Notes: a model not told the origin generated them from the sequence alone. A stretch of DNA of 64,000 nucleotides from a virus (IMGVR_UViG_3300006874_000013:1-64000); one strand, 5' to 3'; positions 1 through 8,444 are shown, numbered from the stretch's first letter. Program-made: numbers and translations.

Positions 1-410
1 TGGTTACAACTTCTGCATTTGAAATTACAGATATTTGATGTACGCATATCGAAATATCTCATGCGAAAACGTTCAGGATCTATGATGCCAGTGTTGTTAT
101 CAGTCATATCTTTGGCATCGCTGATATACTTTGCGTACTCTCTGTTCATGTTGATACGTGGACTGTTTTGTGTGCTTTCCTCTTGTCCTTTGCACACACG
201 ACAGCCTTCTGGTAATTTATCCTGTAACATTTCTATACGGTACTTCTTCATATATTCAGAGTTGATGTAATCGTTGAGATGCGGACTGTCAATTTTTTCT
301 TCACTAAACTGTGCTACACAACAAGGTGCTACTTTACCGTTAGGCTGTCTGTACACACTTATAAAAGGGTATACGCAAAAGCCTTCGCTACCTGATGTTG
401 GGCACTTCAT
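1..410 (-). CDS. Radical SAM protein with N-terminal Cys motifs (partial, 3' end outside window)
   Basis: This gene is cut by the left edge; 136 codons are visible, reading leftward from an ATG at 410. Near the N-terminus it has FC..PF and APCC motifs, then CRVC, and ends at the window edge with the radical-SAM cluster motif CNFKCRSC (Cys 128, 132, 135), which binds the 4Fe-4S cluster that cleaves S-adenosylmethionine. The same order is seen in the next two genes. It matches the family often labelled twitch-domain radical SAM proteins, whose substrates are mostly unknown. Its ATG overlaps the stop of the upstream gene (ATGA), so translation is probably coupled. It is absent from a simple list of complete ORFs only because it lacks a stop here. 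Confidence 0.85.
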   Translation of the reverse strand, partial: MKCPTSGSEGFCVYPFISVYRQPNGKVAPCCVAQFSEEKIDSPHLNDYINSEYMKKYRIEMLQDKLPEGCRVCKGQEESTQNSPRINMNREYAKYISDAKDMTDNNTGIIDPERFRMRYFDMRTSNICNFKCRSCN

Positions 411-1600
411 GCAACCATCTCCTTGAGTTCTGGGAATACCAATTCAAAGTCCTCTCCTCTGATTTGATCTAAACGGTTTGTGTTTTCTATAAATGCTGAT
501 TTATTCAGTTCCCATGTGTGTTCACTGTCAACTACATCTGGAAATTTACTAAATGCTTCATGCACTTCTGGTTCTATGTGATCCTTTAGTTGTTCACACA
601 TATCTTGCCAATTACGTCTACCTTGATCTTTCAACTGCTGTGGTATGCTGTGAATACTCAAATAGGTAGGTTGAAACACTGGATTCAATTGCCAATGTCC
701 TTGTGGCCACAAATCATTCTCATACATGTGCATGATAAATTTTGGTAGACTTACATAATTTAATGCACTAACTGTTGTGGTTATGTTTAATTGTACATTG
801 CTCATGTCTAATAATGTTTTGTAGTTTGTTTCAATCTGATTCCAAATAGTACCGCTTCTAATATATTCACCACGCATACCATAATGATCTAAACTGGCAT
901 ATACACCAATTGGTTTTTCAAAGTTGCTCCACAGTTCTGCTATGTCGTTGTCTTTGAATTTTAATTTACTGATATTGGTATTATAAATTAATTCTATATC
1001 TGTACGACCACTATCAATCATGGCTTTTAATATTACATAATGCTCGTTGGTAACCAGTGGTTCGCCACCTGCAAAATAAGCCTTTTCCATGTGCGGAATA
1101 TGCTCTAAGACGCTGTGTAATGCGTTGTGCGTGTTGTTTTCTTTTATCTCGACTCCAAGTATGCCTTGCTGTTTATCTTCTAATGCCCATTGACTACTAT
1201 AGCCTGCATTGCAACTTCTGCACTTAAAGTTACACACGTTACTGAATCGTATATCAAAATATCTCAGTTTGAAATGTTTAATAGTGCCGTCGATATCTGT
1301 GTCTTTGACTAAATTCATATGCTTCTTGTACATTTCGTTTGCTTCTTGCCTAAAACTTTTGAACCCTGACTCTTCACTTTTATAACAGTTCTTGCATATA
1401 TCGGTTTTAATACCAGCGACCATATTGAGTCTAAGTTCTCTCATAAACTCTGAATTCATTTGCTTGTCTATAGTCCCAACGTTTTCTATTTTGTGTTTGT
1501 AGGACATATCTGAAATACAGCAGGGCAACACATGCCCTTCAGGGCTGTGATGAATGTGTATCCAGGGTAATATGCAAAAAGTATTATTGTTATCAATCAT
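407..1600 (-). CDS. Radical SAM protein, twitch-like
   Basis: This 397-residue protein has the canonical CxxxCxxC motif (Cys 123, 127, 130 in SNVCNFKCRSCN), followed by a glycine-rich AGGEP segment typical of the SAM-binding part of the radical-SAM barrel. Before the barrel there are further paired cysteines (C9, C27-C28, C69, C72), in the pattern FCxxPW...PCC...CxxC. These could hold an auxiliary cluster or a zinc. Both neighbours have the same architecture, so the three are probably paralogues acting on related substrates. Start and stop overlap the neighbours by ATGA. The substrate is unknown; peptide or sugar modification are both possible. Confidence 0.88.
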   Translation of the reverse strand: MIDNNNTFCILPWIHIHHSPEGHVLPCCISDMSYKHKIENVGTIDKQMNSEFMRELRLNMVAGIKTDICKNCYKSEESGFKSFRQEANEMYKKHMNLVKDTDIDGTIKHFKLRYFDIRFSNVCNFKCRSCNAGYSSQWALEDKQQGILGVEIKENNTHNALHSVLEHIPHMEKAYFAGGEPLVTNEHYVILKAMIDSGRTDIELIYNTNISKLKFKDNDIAELWSNFEKPIGVYASLDHYGMRGEYIRSGTIWNQIETNYKTLLDMSNVQLNITTTVSALNYVSLPKFIMHMYENDLWPQGHWQLNPVFQPTYLSIHSIPQQLKDQGRRNWQDMCEQLKDHIEPEVHEAFSKFPDVVDSEHTWELNKSAFIENTNRLDQIRGEDFELVFPELKEMVA

Positions 1601-3021
1601 ATGTTGCGGGTCATTATTAAGTCATCATCACTTGCTAACTCTCCACACATATGATAAAAGTCTGCCATTTCTGGGAATGTTTCTAAAAAGTTTGTCCCTC
1701 TACGTTTGTCGTATTCATTAAACCAATTGTAAAAATCTATACGTCCACGTAAAACTTTATCCTCATCATACTGTTCGTTCACAAAGTAATCACGTACTCT
1801 TCGGAATCTTTCATATTCTAATTCACTGAATTTAGTTCTGTCTTCCTCGTCTACATTCTCTCTAATAAAATCTAGTATTTTATCAAAGTATGGTGTAAAT
1901 TGTTCTTTGGGTAATATGTGCATGTCATACTGTAGAGGCTCCTTCAAATACGGAGTATCGAAACGTATTTTACGAACCATTTCATCAGAGCCTAAATTGT
2001 TAGGTATGACATATTCATAACGCTCTCTCCATTCTAATACTTTTTTGAGATAGTCTACAAAACTTGTAACACTGAGAATATTAAATGTAACCATGTGTGT
2101 AATATGGCTTTTCACACCACGTACATAGATGTCTTGATTCTTTTCCCATAACTCTAAGTTTAATCCTGTACGCAAATATTCTGCACGGTCACCCCAAGTG
2201 TCCATGCTAGTAAACATTTTGAATCGACGTATTTTACCATTCCCTAATAGATCGTTCATAACCTCAACAAGTCTTTCAACATGTCGTGATGTATAACCTA
2301 AGTTTGTGTTGATGTTTATTTCCAATTGTGGTTTAGGATTGTTCTGTAGTTCTTCAAACAGTCTCCACGTTGTTTTATGCAGTAAAGGCTCACCTCCCGT
2401 TATTCTCAGTATGTTCAACGTCTTGGAAACTTCTGGCCACCATTTCCACCATGCTTCTACATATGGCGAATCCTCATCATAGATATCAAACCAATCTATG
2501 TCGTTGCGGTGGTTCTTGACCATATCGTATGGTCCATGCTTTTTAATCTCTTGATAGTAACTGCTACTGTGCATTGGATGACAGTAACCGCATTTGAAAT
2601 TACATTCTGAACTGAACGCAATCTCTATGTATTCTGGATTGATTTTGTAATCAGGCGGATTATATAATATTTCGTTTAGTCTTTCTTCAGTATAGATACT
2701 GTTATTACGTTGGTGTCTATCACTTACATGATCGCCACCCATTTCTTCTACATTCCAGCAATACTGACATCCACTTGGTTTTTCGCCATTAAACATTTGT
2801 ATACGTTCTTCAATCTTTTGTGGTGTGTTGTGTAGCACACTAGGATCGTATTTTAATTCTTCAAGAGGGATATCATGCGGCTTAGGGTGATAACAACTGT
2901 GTGTTTGACCTCTGTGCATGTATATTGTAGTGTGGTGCCACTTTGCTAAACAAAATGTTTCACTGACCTCTCGGGTCATCATCTCGTTTGTTTCTCGTAT
3001 TCGATCTACTCGATCACTCAT
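1597..3021 (-). CDS. Radical SAM protein, twitch-like (longer paralogue)
   Basis: This 474-residue protein has the CxxxCxxC motif in SSECNFKCGYCHP at about residues 139-146, then RITGGEPLL, the usual glycine-rich SAM-binding strand. N-terminal cysteines (TFCLAKW, SCYHP, CQYCW) parallel those of the two downstream paralogues. The C-terminal third is rich in charged and aromatic residues and has no recognisable SPASM cysteine cluster. It starts at an ATG 8 bases after a weak AGGA ribosome site and is first in the radical-SAM trio. A GC-rich hairpin lies just upstream. Its substrate is unknown. Confidence 0.87.
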   Translation of the reverse strand: MSDRVDRIRETNEMMTREVSETFCLAKWHHTTIYMHRGQTHSCYHPKPHDIPLEELKYDPSVLHNTPQKIEERIQMFNGEKPSGCQYCWNVEEMGGDHVSDRHQRNNSIYTEERLNEILYNPPDYKINPEYIEIAFSSECNFKCGYCHPMHSSSYYQEIKKHGPYDMVKNHRNDIDWFDIYDEDSPYVEAWWKWWPEVSKTLNILRITGGEPLLHKTTWRLFEELQNNPKPQLEININTNLGYTSRHVERLVEVMNDLLGNGKIRRFKMFTSMDTWGDRAEYLRTGLNLELWEKNQDIYVRGVKSHITHMVTFNILSVTSFVDYLKKVLEWRERYEYVIPNNLGSDEMVRKIRFDTPYLKEPLQYDMHILPKEQFTPYFDKILDFIRENVDEEDRTKFSELEYERFRRVRDYFVNEQYDEDKVLRGRIDFYNWFNEYDKRRGTNFLETFPEMADFYHMCGELASDDDLIMTRNI

Positions 3022-3037
3022 TGTTTATGTCCTGTAA

Positions 3038-3057
3038 TGGGGGAGTTGCCTCCCCCA
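3038..3057 (-). other. GC-rich RNA stem-loop with GCAA tetraloop
   Basis: A perfect 8-bp inverted repeat (TGGGGGAG / CTCCCCCA) encloses 4 bases. On the minus-strand transcript the loop reads GCAA, a GNRA tetraloop. It lies between the stop of the dehydrogenase-like gene and the start of the radical-SAM trio. No T-run follows it in the direction of transcription, so it is not a standard intrinsic terminator. It may be a processing, stability or attenuation element. The sequence GATAAACA at 3059-3066, one base off a late-promoter box, lies immediately upstream. Confidence 0.7.
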
Positions 3058-3061
3058 GTGT

Positions 3062-4384
3062 TTATCTTAATGCGTCTGCTCTTGTGTTTCCATAATGTAC
3101 AACTTGCACACCTTCAATAGCAGGAATCTTTCTCCATGGGTCAACTACAACACTTCCTGGCGCAAAGTTAAGTTCTGTGCCGTTTGCTGTTGCAACTGTG
3201 AGAGCTTCATCTGCTTCAGTAACACGATGTTTTCCATTGTACCAACCTTTCACAAAGTCCAGTTGCTCACCATAAGTGACTTCTGGATTGTGTGCTAGTA
3301 AATATACTGCTGGTTTGTCTAACACTGGTTGCGGTGGTACTTCACCAACAACCTCATCATAGTAGTACAAGTCAACACCTTCTTCTTTAACATAGTGTCC
3401 AACTAACATACTGCTAGACCCTGCTTCATACGGTACTAGCGGCTTGTATGCCTTGCCAACAATAATGATTGGCATTGGCGGCACTATGGTTGCACCTGCT
3501 GTAGCAAGTTCAATCATGCTGTCAGCCATGTTCTTTGCTTGTACTTCTCTACTAAGCATTACAGCATCAAACAAGTCATAACCTAAGTTTAAGTTATCTG
3601 CCATCCAACGTAATGCAATGTTATCTCTGGGGTGACAAGCACCACCGTCGCCCATACCTGGTTTCATGTAACCAGGTCCCATAATACGTCTGTCGCTAGT
3701 AGCAAGTGCATCGCATACAACTTCTGCATTAATGTTACCTTGCTTTTCTGCAACGTCTTGTATCATGTTTACTAGGCTAACTTTTGCACTAATAAATGTG
3801 TTGTAAAAAACTTTGATACACTCGCATTCGTCCCATGTTCCTATTACATAACGTGGGTCATTTTGCATAATAGTTTTATAGAAGTCTACAAGTTCTTTTG
3901 CGTCACCTGTTTCACTTCCATCATCAGTACCTATCATTACCATTTCTGGATTAACCATGTCCCATTTAACTGTGCCCATAGCAATCAAGTATGGGTTGTA
4001 AACAAAACGTGCATTTGGTATAAGAGGTACTAGTTCTCTTCTTACTGTTCCGGGCAATACCGTAGATATTAGCACCACCAGTTGCTCTTTGGTTGCAACT
4101 TCATTTACCTCTGACAGAACTTTTTTTACTAGTGTGTAATCAAAGTCTTTGTTAGGTAAATGGCTGGTAGGTGCCTTGCCATCATATTGTGGATCATGTG
4201 GAGTTTGTACTGCAACAAAAACAATGTCTTGTCCTTTTACAGCATCAACCAAGTTCGGAACCATTGTAAAGTTTTCAGGTTCTCTTGGTTCTACATCATA
4301 TCCGACAACATCATGGACCTCGGCTACCATCTCAGCACAGGCTTGCCCTAACTTGCCTACGCCAATGAATCCGATTGAGGCCAT
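3062..4384 (-). CDS. UDP-glucose/GDP-mannose dehydrogenase family protein
   Basis: This protein of about 440 residues probably oxidises a nucleotide sugar to the uronic acid using NAD. It opens with a Rossmann GFIGVGKLG motif, has a central YNPYL...NPEMVMIG segment like the family's NPEF region, and has a candidate catalytic cysteine in GGACHPRDN, matching the family GGxCxPKD motif. A C-terminal VGKAYKP segment matches the UDP-binding domain start. I chose the ATG at 4384 rather than 4390 because AAGGAG lies 6 bases upstream of it and directly abuts the earlier ATG. A late-promoter box precedes it at 4424-4431. Sugar specificity cannot be told from sequence. Confidence 0.88.
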   Translation of the reverse strand: MASIGFIGVGKLGQACAEMVAEVHDVVGYDVEPREPENFTMVPNLVDAVKGQDIVFVAVQTPHDPQYDGKAPTSHLPNKDFDYTLVKKVLSEVNEVATKEQLVVLISTVLPGTVRRELVPLIPNARFVYNPYLIAMGTVKWDMVNPEMVMIGTDDGSETGDAKELVDFYKTIMQNDPRYVIGTWDECECIKVFYNTFISAKVSLVNMIQDVAEKQGNINAEVVCDALATSDRRIMGPGYMKPGMGDGGACHPRDNIALRWMADNLNLGYDLFDAVMLSREVQAKNMADSMIELATAGATIVPPMPIIIVGKAYKPLVPYEAGSSSMLVGHYVKEEGVDLYYYDEVVGEVPPQPVLDKPAVYLLAHNPEVTYGEQLDFVKGWYNGKHRVTEADEALTVATANGTELNFAPGSVVVDPWRKIPAIEGVQVVHYGNTRADALR

Positions 4385-4423
4385 TTTCATCTCCTTTGTC
4401 TTCTGTAGATTTAACTACGCATA

Positions 4424-4431
4424 TATTTATC
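4424..4431 (-). promoter_or_regulatory. T4-type late promoter (GATAAATA)
   Basis: On the minus strand this reads GATAAATA, one base from the T4 late box TATAAATA. With the box at about -13 to -6, transcription would start near 4418 and give a leader of about 33 bases with a good AAGGAG site before the dehydrogenase-like gene. A second box in the opposite direction lies 29 bases away. Confidence 0.75.
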
Positions 4432-4460
4432 GTAACATTTTTACACAAAAAGCATTTTAC

Positions 4461-4468
4461 GATAAATA
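4461..4468 (+). promoter_or_regulatory. T4-type late promoter (GATAAATA), divergent
   Basis: GATAAATA on the plus strand lies 5 bases before the ATG at 4474. With the usual late-promoter geometry (box at -13 to -6) the transcript would begin on the A of that ATG, giving a leaderless mRNA. It is arranged back to back with the minus-strand box at 4424-4431. Confidence 0.65.
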
Positions 4469-4473
4469 TCTAT

Positions 4474-4971
4474 ATGCTGATAGAAGATATAGTAGGAAGT
4501 TTTCAAAATTGGAAAAGTAAACGCACTCAGTTGCCTATACCTCCAAAAAGCATGTTATATCATGCAACTCCTGCTATGAACCACAATGCTATTATGCAAC
4601 AGGGCATATTAAATAACGGTGTGTGTAAGTTGTATAAAGGTTGCACAGACGGTGTAGTATTCTTAGCAGACAATCCAAGAACAGCAGTAGAAATGTTAGG
4701 CAATGACAATCCTGGTATTGATCATGACATGTTGGAAAGGTCAGATGGCAAAGGTGTGCTGTATGAAATCAATCCACGTGCTATTGATCCAAGAAACCTA
4801 AGACAAGATCCTGCATTGCCACCAAACTGGCTCAATCCGAAGTTCACTTACATGTATGCTGGCAGTGTGCCTGCAAATGCTATTGTGAAGCACAATGAGT
4901 TTACTATAGATAATAGTTATTACTTGGGTAAAAGGTTTACTGATCAGCCTGTTGCCTACCGTCCGCAGTAA
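4474..4971 (+). CDS. Putative ADP-ribosyltransferase/KptA-fold protein
   Basis: This 165-residue protein has the layout of ART-fold enzymes of the KptA/DarT type: LYHAT near residue 28, then QQGIL, a VFLADNPRTAVEML segment, LYEINPRAID and a final beta region containing YAGSVPANAI. In that fold the His near the first strand helps bind NAD. This is a pattern match by eye, not a search result, so the function is tentative. It is the only plus-strand gene in the left island, has no visible ribosome site, and has a late box 5 bases before its ATG. The open frame extends upstream to 4375, but that part overlaps both promoters. Its 3' end overlaps the convergent NeuB-like gene by 35 bases. Confidence 0.6.
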   Translation: MLIEDIVGSFQNWKSKRTQLPIPPKSMLYHATPAMNHNAIMQQGILNNGVCKLYKGCTDGVVFLADNPRTAVEMLGNDNPGIDHDMLERSDGKGVLYEINPRAIDPRNLRQDPALPPNWLNPKFTYMYAGSVPANAIVKHNEFTIDNSYYLGKRFTDQPVAYRPQ

Positions 4972-5692
4972 GCAATATATTACAACTGTTCCACAAATCA
5001 AAAAATTGTGCTGACTCTAGCACACCTGGCATGTTTTCTTTTTCGTCACCCAAGTATGCTTCTAAATAATCTATACCTTTGTACATAGTAGCCATTGCAG
5101 GAAATATACCTGCTTCTTTGCTTTCGTATCCTGTGGTGTAATTTAAGAACTTCATTTTGTCTAGCATATTAAGTTTTAATTCACTAACCTCAGGTGCATA
5201 TCCTTCTGTGGTGTGATATATCGCAAAACGTTTGTGCTTACGTTGATAATATTGATTTACTAAGTCAATATGCTTATTAGGAATGTAAGCATAGTCAATG
5301 TTGTTATAGCAGTATGGTACAAGTAATTCAACTTCAACTGCATCATTGTGTATTTTAAGTTCGTTTACTGTGCCGTGATCTTTAACAAACTGCAATGCTT
5401 CTTGATCTGTTACACTCCATATCAGCGGAATGCCAATGTTTTCACATAGTTTTGTTACATGTTCTATGGTTTCTTCTGACAGTTCGCTTAATTTAGCAAC
5501 TTCTATGTAAGGCTTTGTACCCCACTTGCTTTGTATTGCTACGTATTTTTTCTCTTCTGGTATAAGCAAACGCGGTGTGGTTTTAGTTAATACAACTGCA
5601 TCAGCATTGCACTGTGCCGCGGCAACAATTCTAGCATCTAATAATGATTTACTGTTTTCATGTCCAACACTGATATTAGCAAACAGTTTCAT
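4937..5692 (-). CDS. Truncated NeuB-like (sialic acid synthase family) protein
   Basis: This 251-residue protein follows the order of the NeuB TIM barrel. It has an N-terminal NISVGHENS segment with ADAVVL after it, then a YIEVAKLSELSEE block like the family's KxxELS region. WSVTDQEALQFV follows, then a KIHNDAVEVELL strand, and AIYHTTEGYAP, which resembles the family's LLHCTSxYP. NeuB enzymes condense phosphoenolpyruvate with an amino sugar and are usually about 340 residues with a C-terminal SAF domain. That domain is absent here, and the usual KFQ strand is altered, so it may be inactive or have a different substrate. It is coupled by ATGA to the upstream gene. Confidence 0.65.
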   Translation of the reverse strand: MKLFANISVGHENSKSLLDARIVAAAQCNADAVVLTKTTPRLLIPEEKKYVAIQSKWGTKPYIEVAKLSELSEETIEHVTKLCENIGIPLIWSVTDQEALQFVKDHGTVNELKIHNDAVEVELLVPYCYNNIDYAYIPNKHIDLVNQYYQRKHKRFAIYHTTEGYAPEVSELKLNMLDKMKFLNYTTGYESKEAGIFPAMATMYKGIDYLEAYLGDEKENMPGVLESAQFFDLWNSCNILLTADGRQQADQ

Positions 5693-5931
5693 TTAGGGTG
5701 ACCTTCATACCACTCTTTAATAGTATTGACTCTCACATCTCGCCATGCTTTTTTATCTAATGCATACATAAGAATTGTATCACTGTTAGTATCGTAATTT
5801 TTTATATCAATACCTTGTTTATGTATATCTTGATTAAGAGTACACGGCATACTTCGAATTTCTTTTGTATCTATCTTTTCAAATACTACTGTTACTACTC
5901 CTTTCTTGAGTGCTGAAATCAGTTTGTCCAT
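5689..5931 (-). CDS. WYL_2/DUF2693-like Sm-fold small protein
   Basis: This 80-residue protein has the pattern of small phage proteins in the WYL_2 (DUF2693) family: a VVTVVFEKID strand, an MPCTLN turn and a final LDKKAWRDVRVNTI segment. These form a small SH3/Sm-like barrel of unknown role, common in T4-like phages. The frame is open further upstream, but the ATG at 5931 overlaps the stop of the preceding membrane protein (TAATG), which favours this start. Confidence 0.7.
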   Translation of the reverse strand: MDKLISALKKGVVTVVFEKIDTKEIRSMPCTLNQDIHKQGIDIKNYDTNSDTILMYALDKKAWRDVRVNTIKEWYEGHPK

Positions 5932-6074
5932 TAGAAGAGCCAGACCGCCAATAGTATGCCAATTACAAATCCTTCTATCCAACTTATCCATGCAAGATGA
6001 TATTCATCTAAGTTGAATTTATACATGAAGTCCCACACAAATTTTCTATGCCACTTGTGAAGTTTATCAATCAT
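5931..6074 (-). CDS. Small membrane protein, 47 residues
   Basis: This tiny protein has a basic, aromatic N-terminal half (KLHKWHRKF) and one likely membrane segment at residues 28-47, rich in W, I, L, V and F and running to the C-terminus. The ATG at 6074 overlaps the stop of the upstream gene as ATGA; a longer frame starting at 6134 would overlap that gene and lacks this coupling. No function is recognised. Its position among sugar-handling genes may hint at membrane-side work. Confidence 0.6.
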   Translation of the reverse strand: MIDKLHKWHRKFVWDFMYKFNLDEYHLAWISWIEGFVIGILLAVWLF

Positions 6075-7075
6075 TGTATTAATCCTTTTTCTAATAAGTC
6101 TTGTATTTGTTTTTCTCTGATCATTACACCCCAACGTTTTGGATTAACGTAAGTTTTCTTAAAGAATTTACACATTTGTGGGTCTGGGTCAAACAACATC
6201 ATTTCATTTATCTCGTCATTTAATCTACGCCCGAGACTGCATATCTCTTTGTGTAGCATGTTGCTGTCCCATTCAATTTTTGTGTATCTACATTGTTTGT
6301 CGCTAAACCCTTCGAACTGTGGTGCAACGTCTTGATAAAAGAATGCCTTGAACCAATCGTAATCAGAAATACTGTTGCAATCAAAATCTTCTAACACTGT
6401 CATCTCACAACCTAACCTTGCTCCGTAGATAGCCCACAAGCCATTTTCTACATCACTTCCTATGTTACACCATGTTTGTAATCTGTTATAATTACCATAC
6501 CAAATACGATCTACAAAACGATCACGTGGTACTTTGGTACCCTGATCTAAACTCATCTTAACACCCTCACGGAAGCCTGCTCTAAATGCTTGGAACGGTG
6601 AAGCAGTTTGATGCACTTCACTAAATGTGTCGTTTAGTTGTATGTAATTTAGTTTCCAACAAAACTCCATACCTTCTTCGTCATCTGATGCTTCGTGGGT
6701 GTTGATTGTTTTGGTATACTCAGTGGGCCAACACTTTAGTCCACCGTTTCCGTACACCAAACCATTCAGTAAGTTTTTGCCGTTCCAACTAAAGATGCTT
6801 TGTGCAATGTCATTGCCATCGTGATCTGTTTCTGGAAAATCAAGTTCTTGTTCAAAGAAATCATCCATCACAATGTTATCACCGTCTACTGTGATAAAAC
6901 GTTCTGTTTCTGATTGCTCTGCACATGCCTTGTGAGCGGCATCGAATCCTTTGACTCCGTGTACACGTTTTGCCCAAGGTACTTTGTTTAGTAAGTCTGC
7001 CCAATGCTCTTCGCAGTTGGGCTCATCATACGAAATATAGAATATGTCTAGTTCTGTAACGTCAACTTTAGCCAT
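6071..7075 (-). CDS. Probable GT-A-fold glycosyltransferase
   Basis: This 334-residue protein has the early layout of a nucleotide-sugar GT-A enzyme: FYISYDEPN at the start, a HGVKGFDAAHKAC helix, then FITVDGDNIV, where DGD could be the metal-binding DxD motif. Later segments contain many Trp and Asp residues but no motif I can name. It sits between other glycosyltransferase-like genes and overlaps its neighbours slightly, consistent with one translational unit. Donor and acceptor are unknown. Confidence 0.6.
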   Translation of the reverse strand: MAKVDVTELDIFYISYDEPNCEEHWADLLNKVPWAKRVHGVKGFDAAHKACAEQSETERFITVDGDNIVMDDFFEQELDFPETDHDGNDIAQSIFSWNGKNLLNGLVYGNGGLKCWPTEYTKTINTHEASDDEEGMEFCWKLNYIQLNDTFSEVHQTASPFQAFRAGFREGVKMSLDQGTKVPRDRFVDRIWYGNYNRLQTWCNIGSDVENGLWAIYGARLGCEMTVLEDFDCNSISDYDWFKAFFYQDVAPQFEGFSDKQCRYTKIEWDSNMLHKEICSLGRRLNDEINEMMLFDPDPQMCKFFKKTYVNPKRWGVMIREKQIQDLLEKGLIQ

Positions 7076-8444
7076 TGCAATTATCCATTAATGGTTGTAT
7101 TATTGTACTACATACAAATTCTTTGTCAAGTAGTAATTCTGCATTATGCATTATATCTTCTTTATTAGGTAACTGCTGACGTTCATATATCTCCTGGTAA
7201 ATATCTGCTAATCTCAGTGACTTACCTATGTTTGAATAATCGTCTATGTCAGTTCTGTGTATCTTAAAACCTAAATCTTCCAAATAATCATCAGTGCCAT
7301 TGGTTCCACATATTAATGGCATTGCACCTGCTATCATTGCTTTGAATGTTTTTTCAGTAATAATGCCATATCTAATCAGTGCAACTTTTTGATCTAACAT
7401 TGTTTCATTGATTATATGCCAGTAATATTTACCTACAAGATGTTCTGATATGCTTATTATGTTGGTAGGATGTTCCTCAGTTGTAGGTAATAACTTAGGC
7501 AGTTTTACTTTGCTTAAGAAGTTGTGTACTGTTTCATAATAGTATTCAATATACTTTTCGTTTACCTGATTGAAACTATCGTTATTATTGCCAGGTAATC
7601 TATTAACCTGCATGTCTAATTTCCAAGTATCAGGATTTGTTTTGTTTTTATAAAAGTCCCAATATGTTTCATTGCCTTTTGTAAATGGATTCATTAAGTT
7701 TTGATTATACCCAACTAAACTCCAATCCATTGTGTCTAATAAATTTCTTTTATACATTTCAGCAATGAATGCTAGTCGAGGAGCTCTTGGTTTGAAATTT
7801 GGGCACAGAGCAAAATTTTTATCTCTGTCGAGCATGTCTAAGTAATTTTGTTTTGCTGTATTGTTATTGTATGCATGAATTAAAAATCCAGTAGAACCAA
7901 TTGTGATATGCATCCAAATTGGTAAAGGAACAGACTTAATGTTTAATTGTTTGTGTTCAAATTTTGTAATATTACTTGTAAGGCATATAATTTCTCTAGG
8001 CATAACTCTCAGAGACATAATATACTGTAGCCATGTTCCATTATCATTTATGTCTCTGCCGCCGAGCCCGTCTTCAAAATCACAAATTATTACTTTGTGA
8101 TTTACTAGTATACGTTTTAGTTCTTCAGGTGGAGTATTAAAAAATGTTGTCAAGTCAAATTCATAATAAGTATTTTGTTCTTTGGCATCTTTTGTTTCAA
8201 CTTGTTCATTGCTGAAATCAATTTTGTCTTTACTTAATTTTAGAAATGTGTCCTTTAGAGCGTGTGTTTGCAAGTTTATGGGAACCAAATGATTTGGGTA
8301 CTGCGTAACACAAGACTCTAAAGGATCACGTGAATCGTTATATACTTCAGCAGGTTCCCTCATTATTAAGTCGGTTAATGTCCATCTTAATTTGTTTTTG
8401 GGATCCAGCCAGTAATGTTGTTTGACTGTTCTAATCTTTATCAT
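7068..8444 (-). CDS. Probable GT-B glycosyltransferase (GT10-like C-terminus)
   Basis: This 458-residue protein has a C-terminal ITEKTFKAMIAGAMPLICG segment at about residues 360-380. It resembles the donor-binding motif of fucosyltransferase-like (GT10) and exostosin-like enzymes, in which a Glu-Lys pair precedes an AG.P.. turn. The N-terminal half is less familiar but contains alternating strands and helices (VIICDFEDG, EIICLTSN) expected of a first Rossmann-like domain. The gene overlaps both neighbours. A GT-B transferase acting in the same pathway as the adjacent transferases is the best reading; the sugar is unknown. Confidence 0.6.
   Translation of the reverse strand: MIKIRTVKQHYWLDPKNKLRWTLTDLIMREPAEVYNDSRDPLESCVTQYPNHLVPINLQTHALKDTFLKLSKDKIDFSNEQVETKDAKEQNTYYEFDLTTFFNTPPEELKRILVNHKVIICDFEDGLGGRDINDNGTWLQYIMSLRVMPREIICLTSNITKFEHKQLNIKSVPLPIWMHITIGSTGFLIHAYNNNTAKQNYLDMLDRDKNFALCPNFKPRAPRLAFIAEMYKRNLLDTMDWSLVGYNQNLMNPFTKGNETYWDFYKNKTNPDTWKLDMQVNRLPGNNNDSFNQVNEKYIEYYYETVHNFLSKVKLPKLLPTTEEHPTNIISISEHLVGKYYWHIINETMLDQKVALIRYGIITEKTFKAMIAGAMPLICGTNGTDDYLEDLGFKIHRTDIDDYSNIGKSLRLADIYQEIYERQQLPNKEDIMHNAELLLDKEFVCSTIIQPLMDNCNG

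Noticed and set aside
19-270. 83-residue plus-strand frame at the left edge
   Set aside because: It is antisense to the partial radical-SAM gene, which has clear Cys motifs on the minus strand.
4798-5001. Minus-strand 67-residue frame
   Set aside because: It overlaps the ART-like gene in antisense and the end of the NeuB-like gene, and has no ribosome site.
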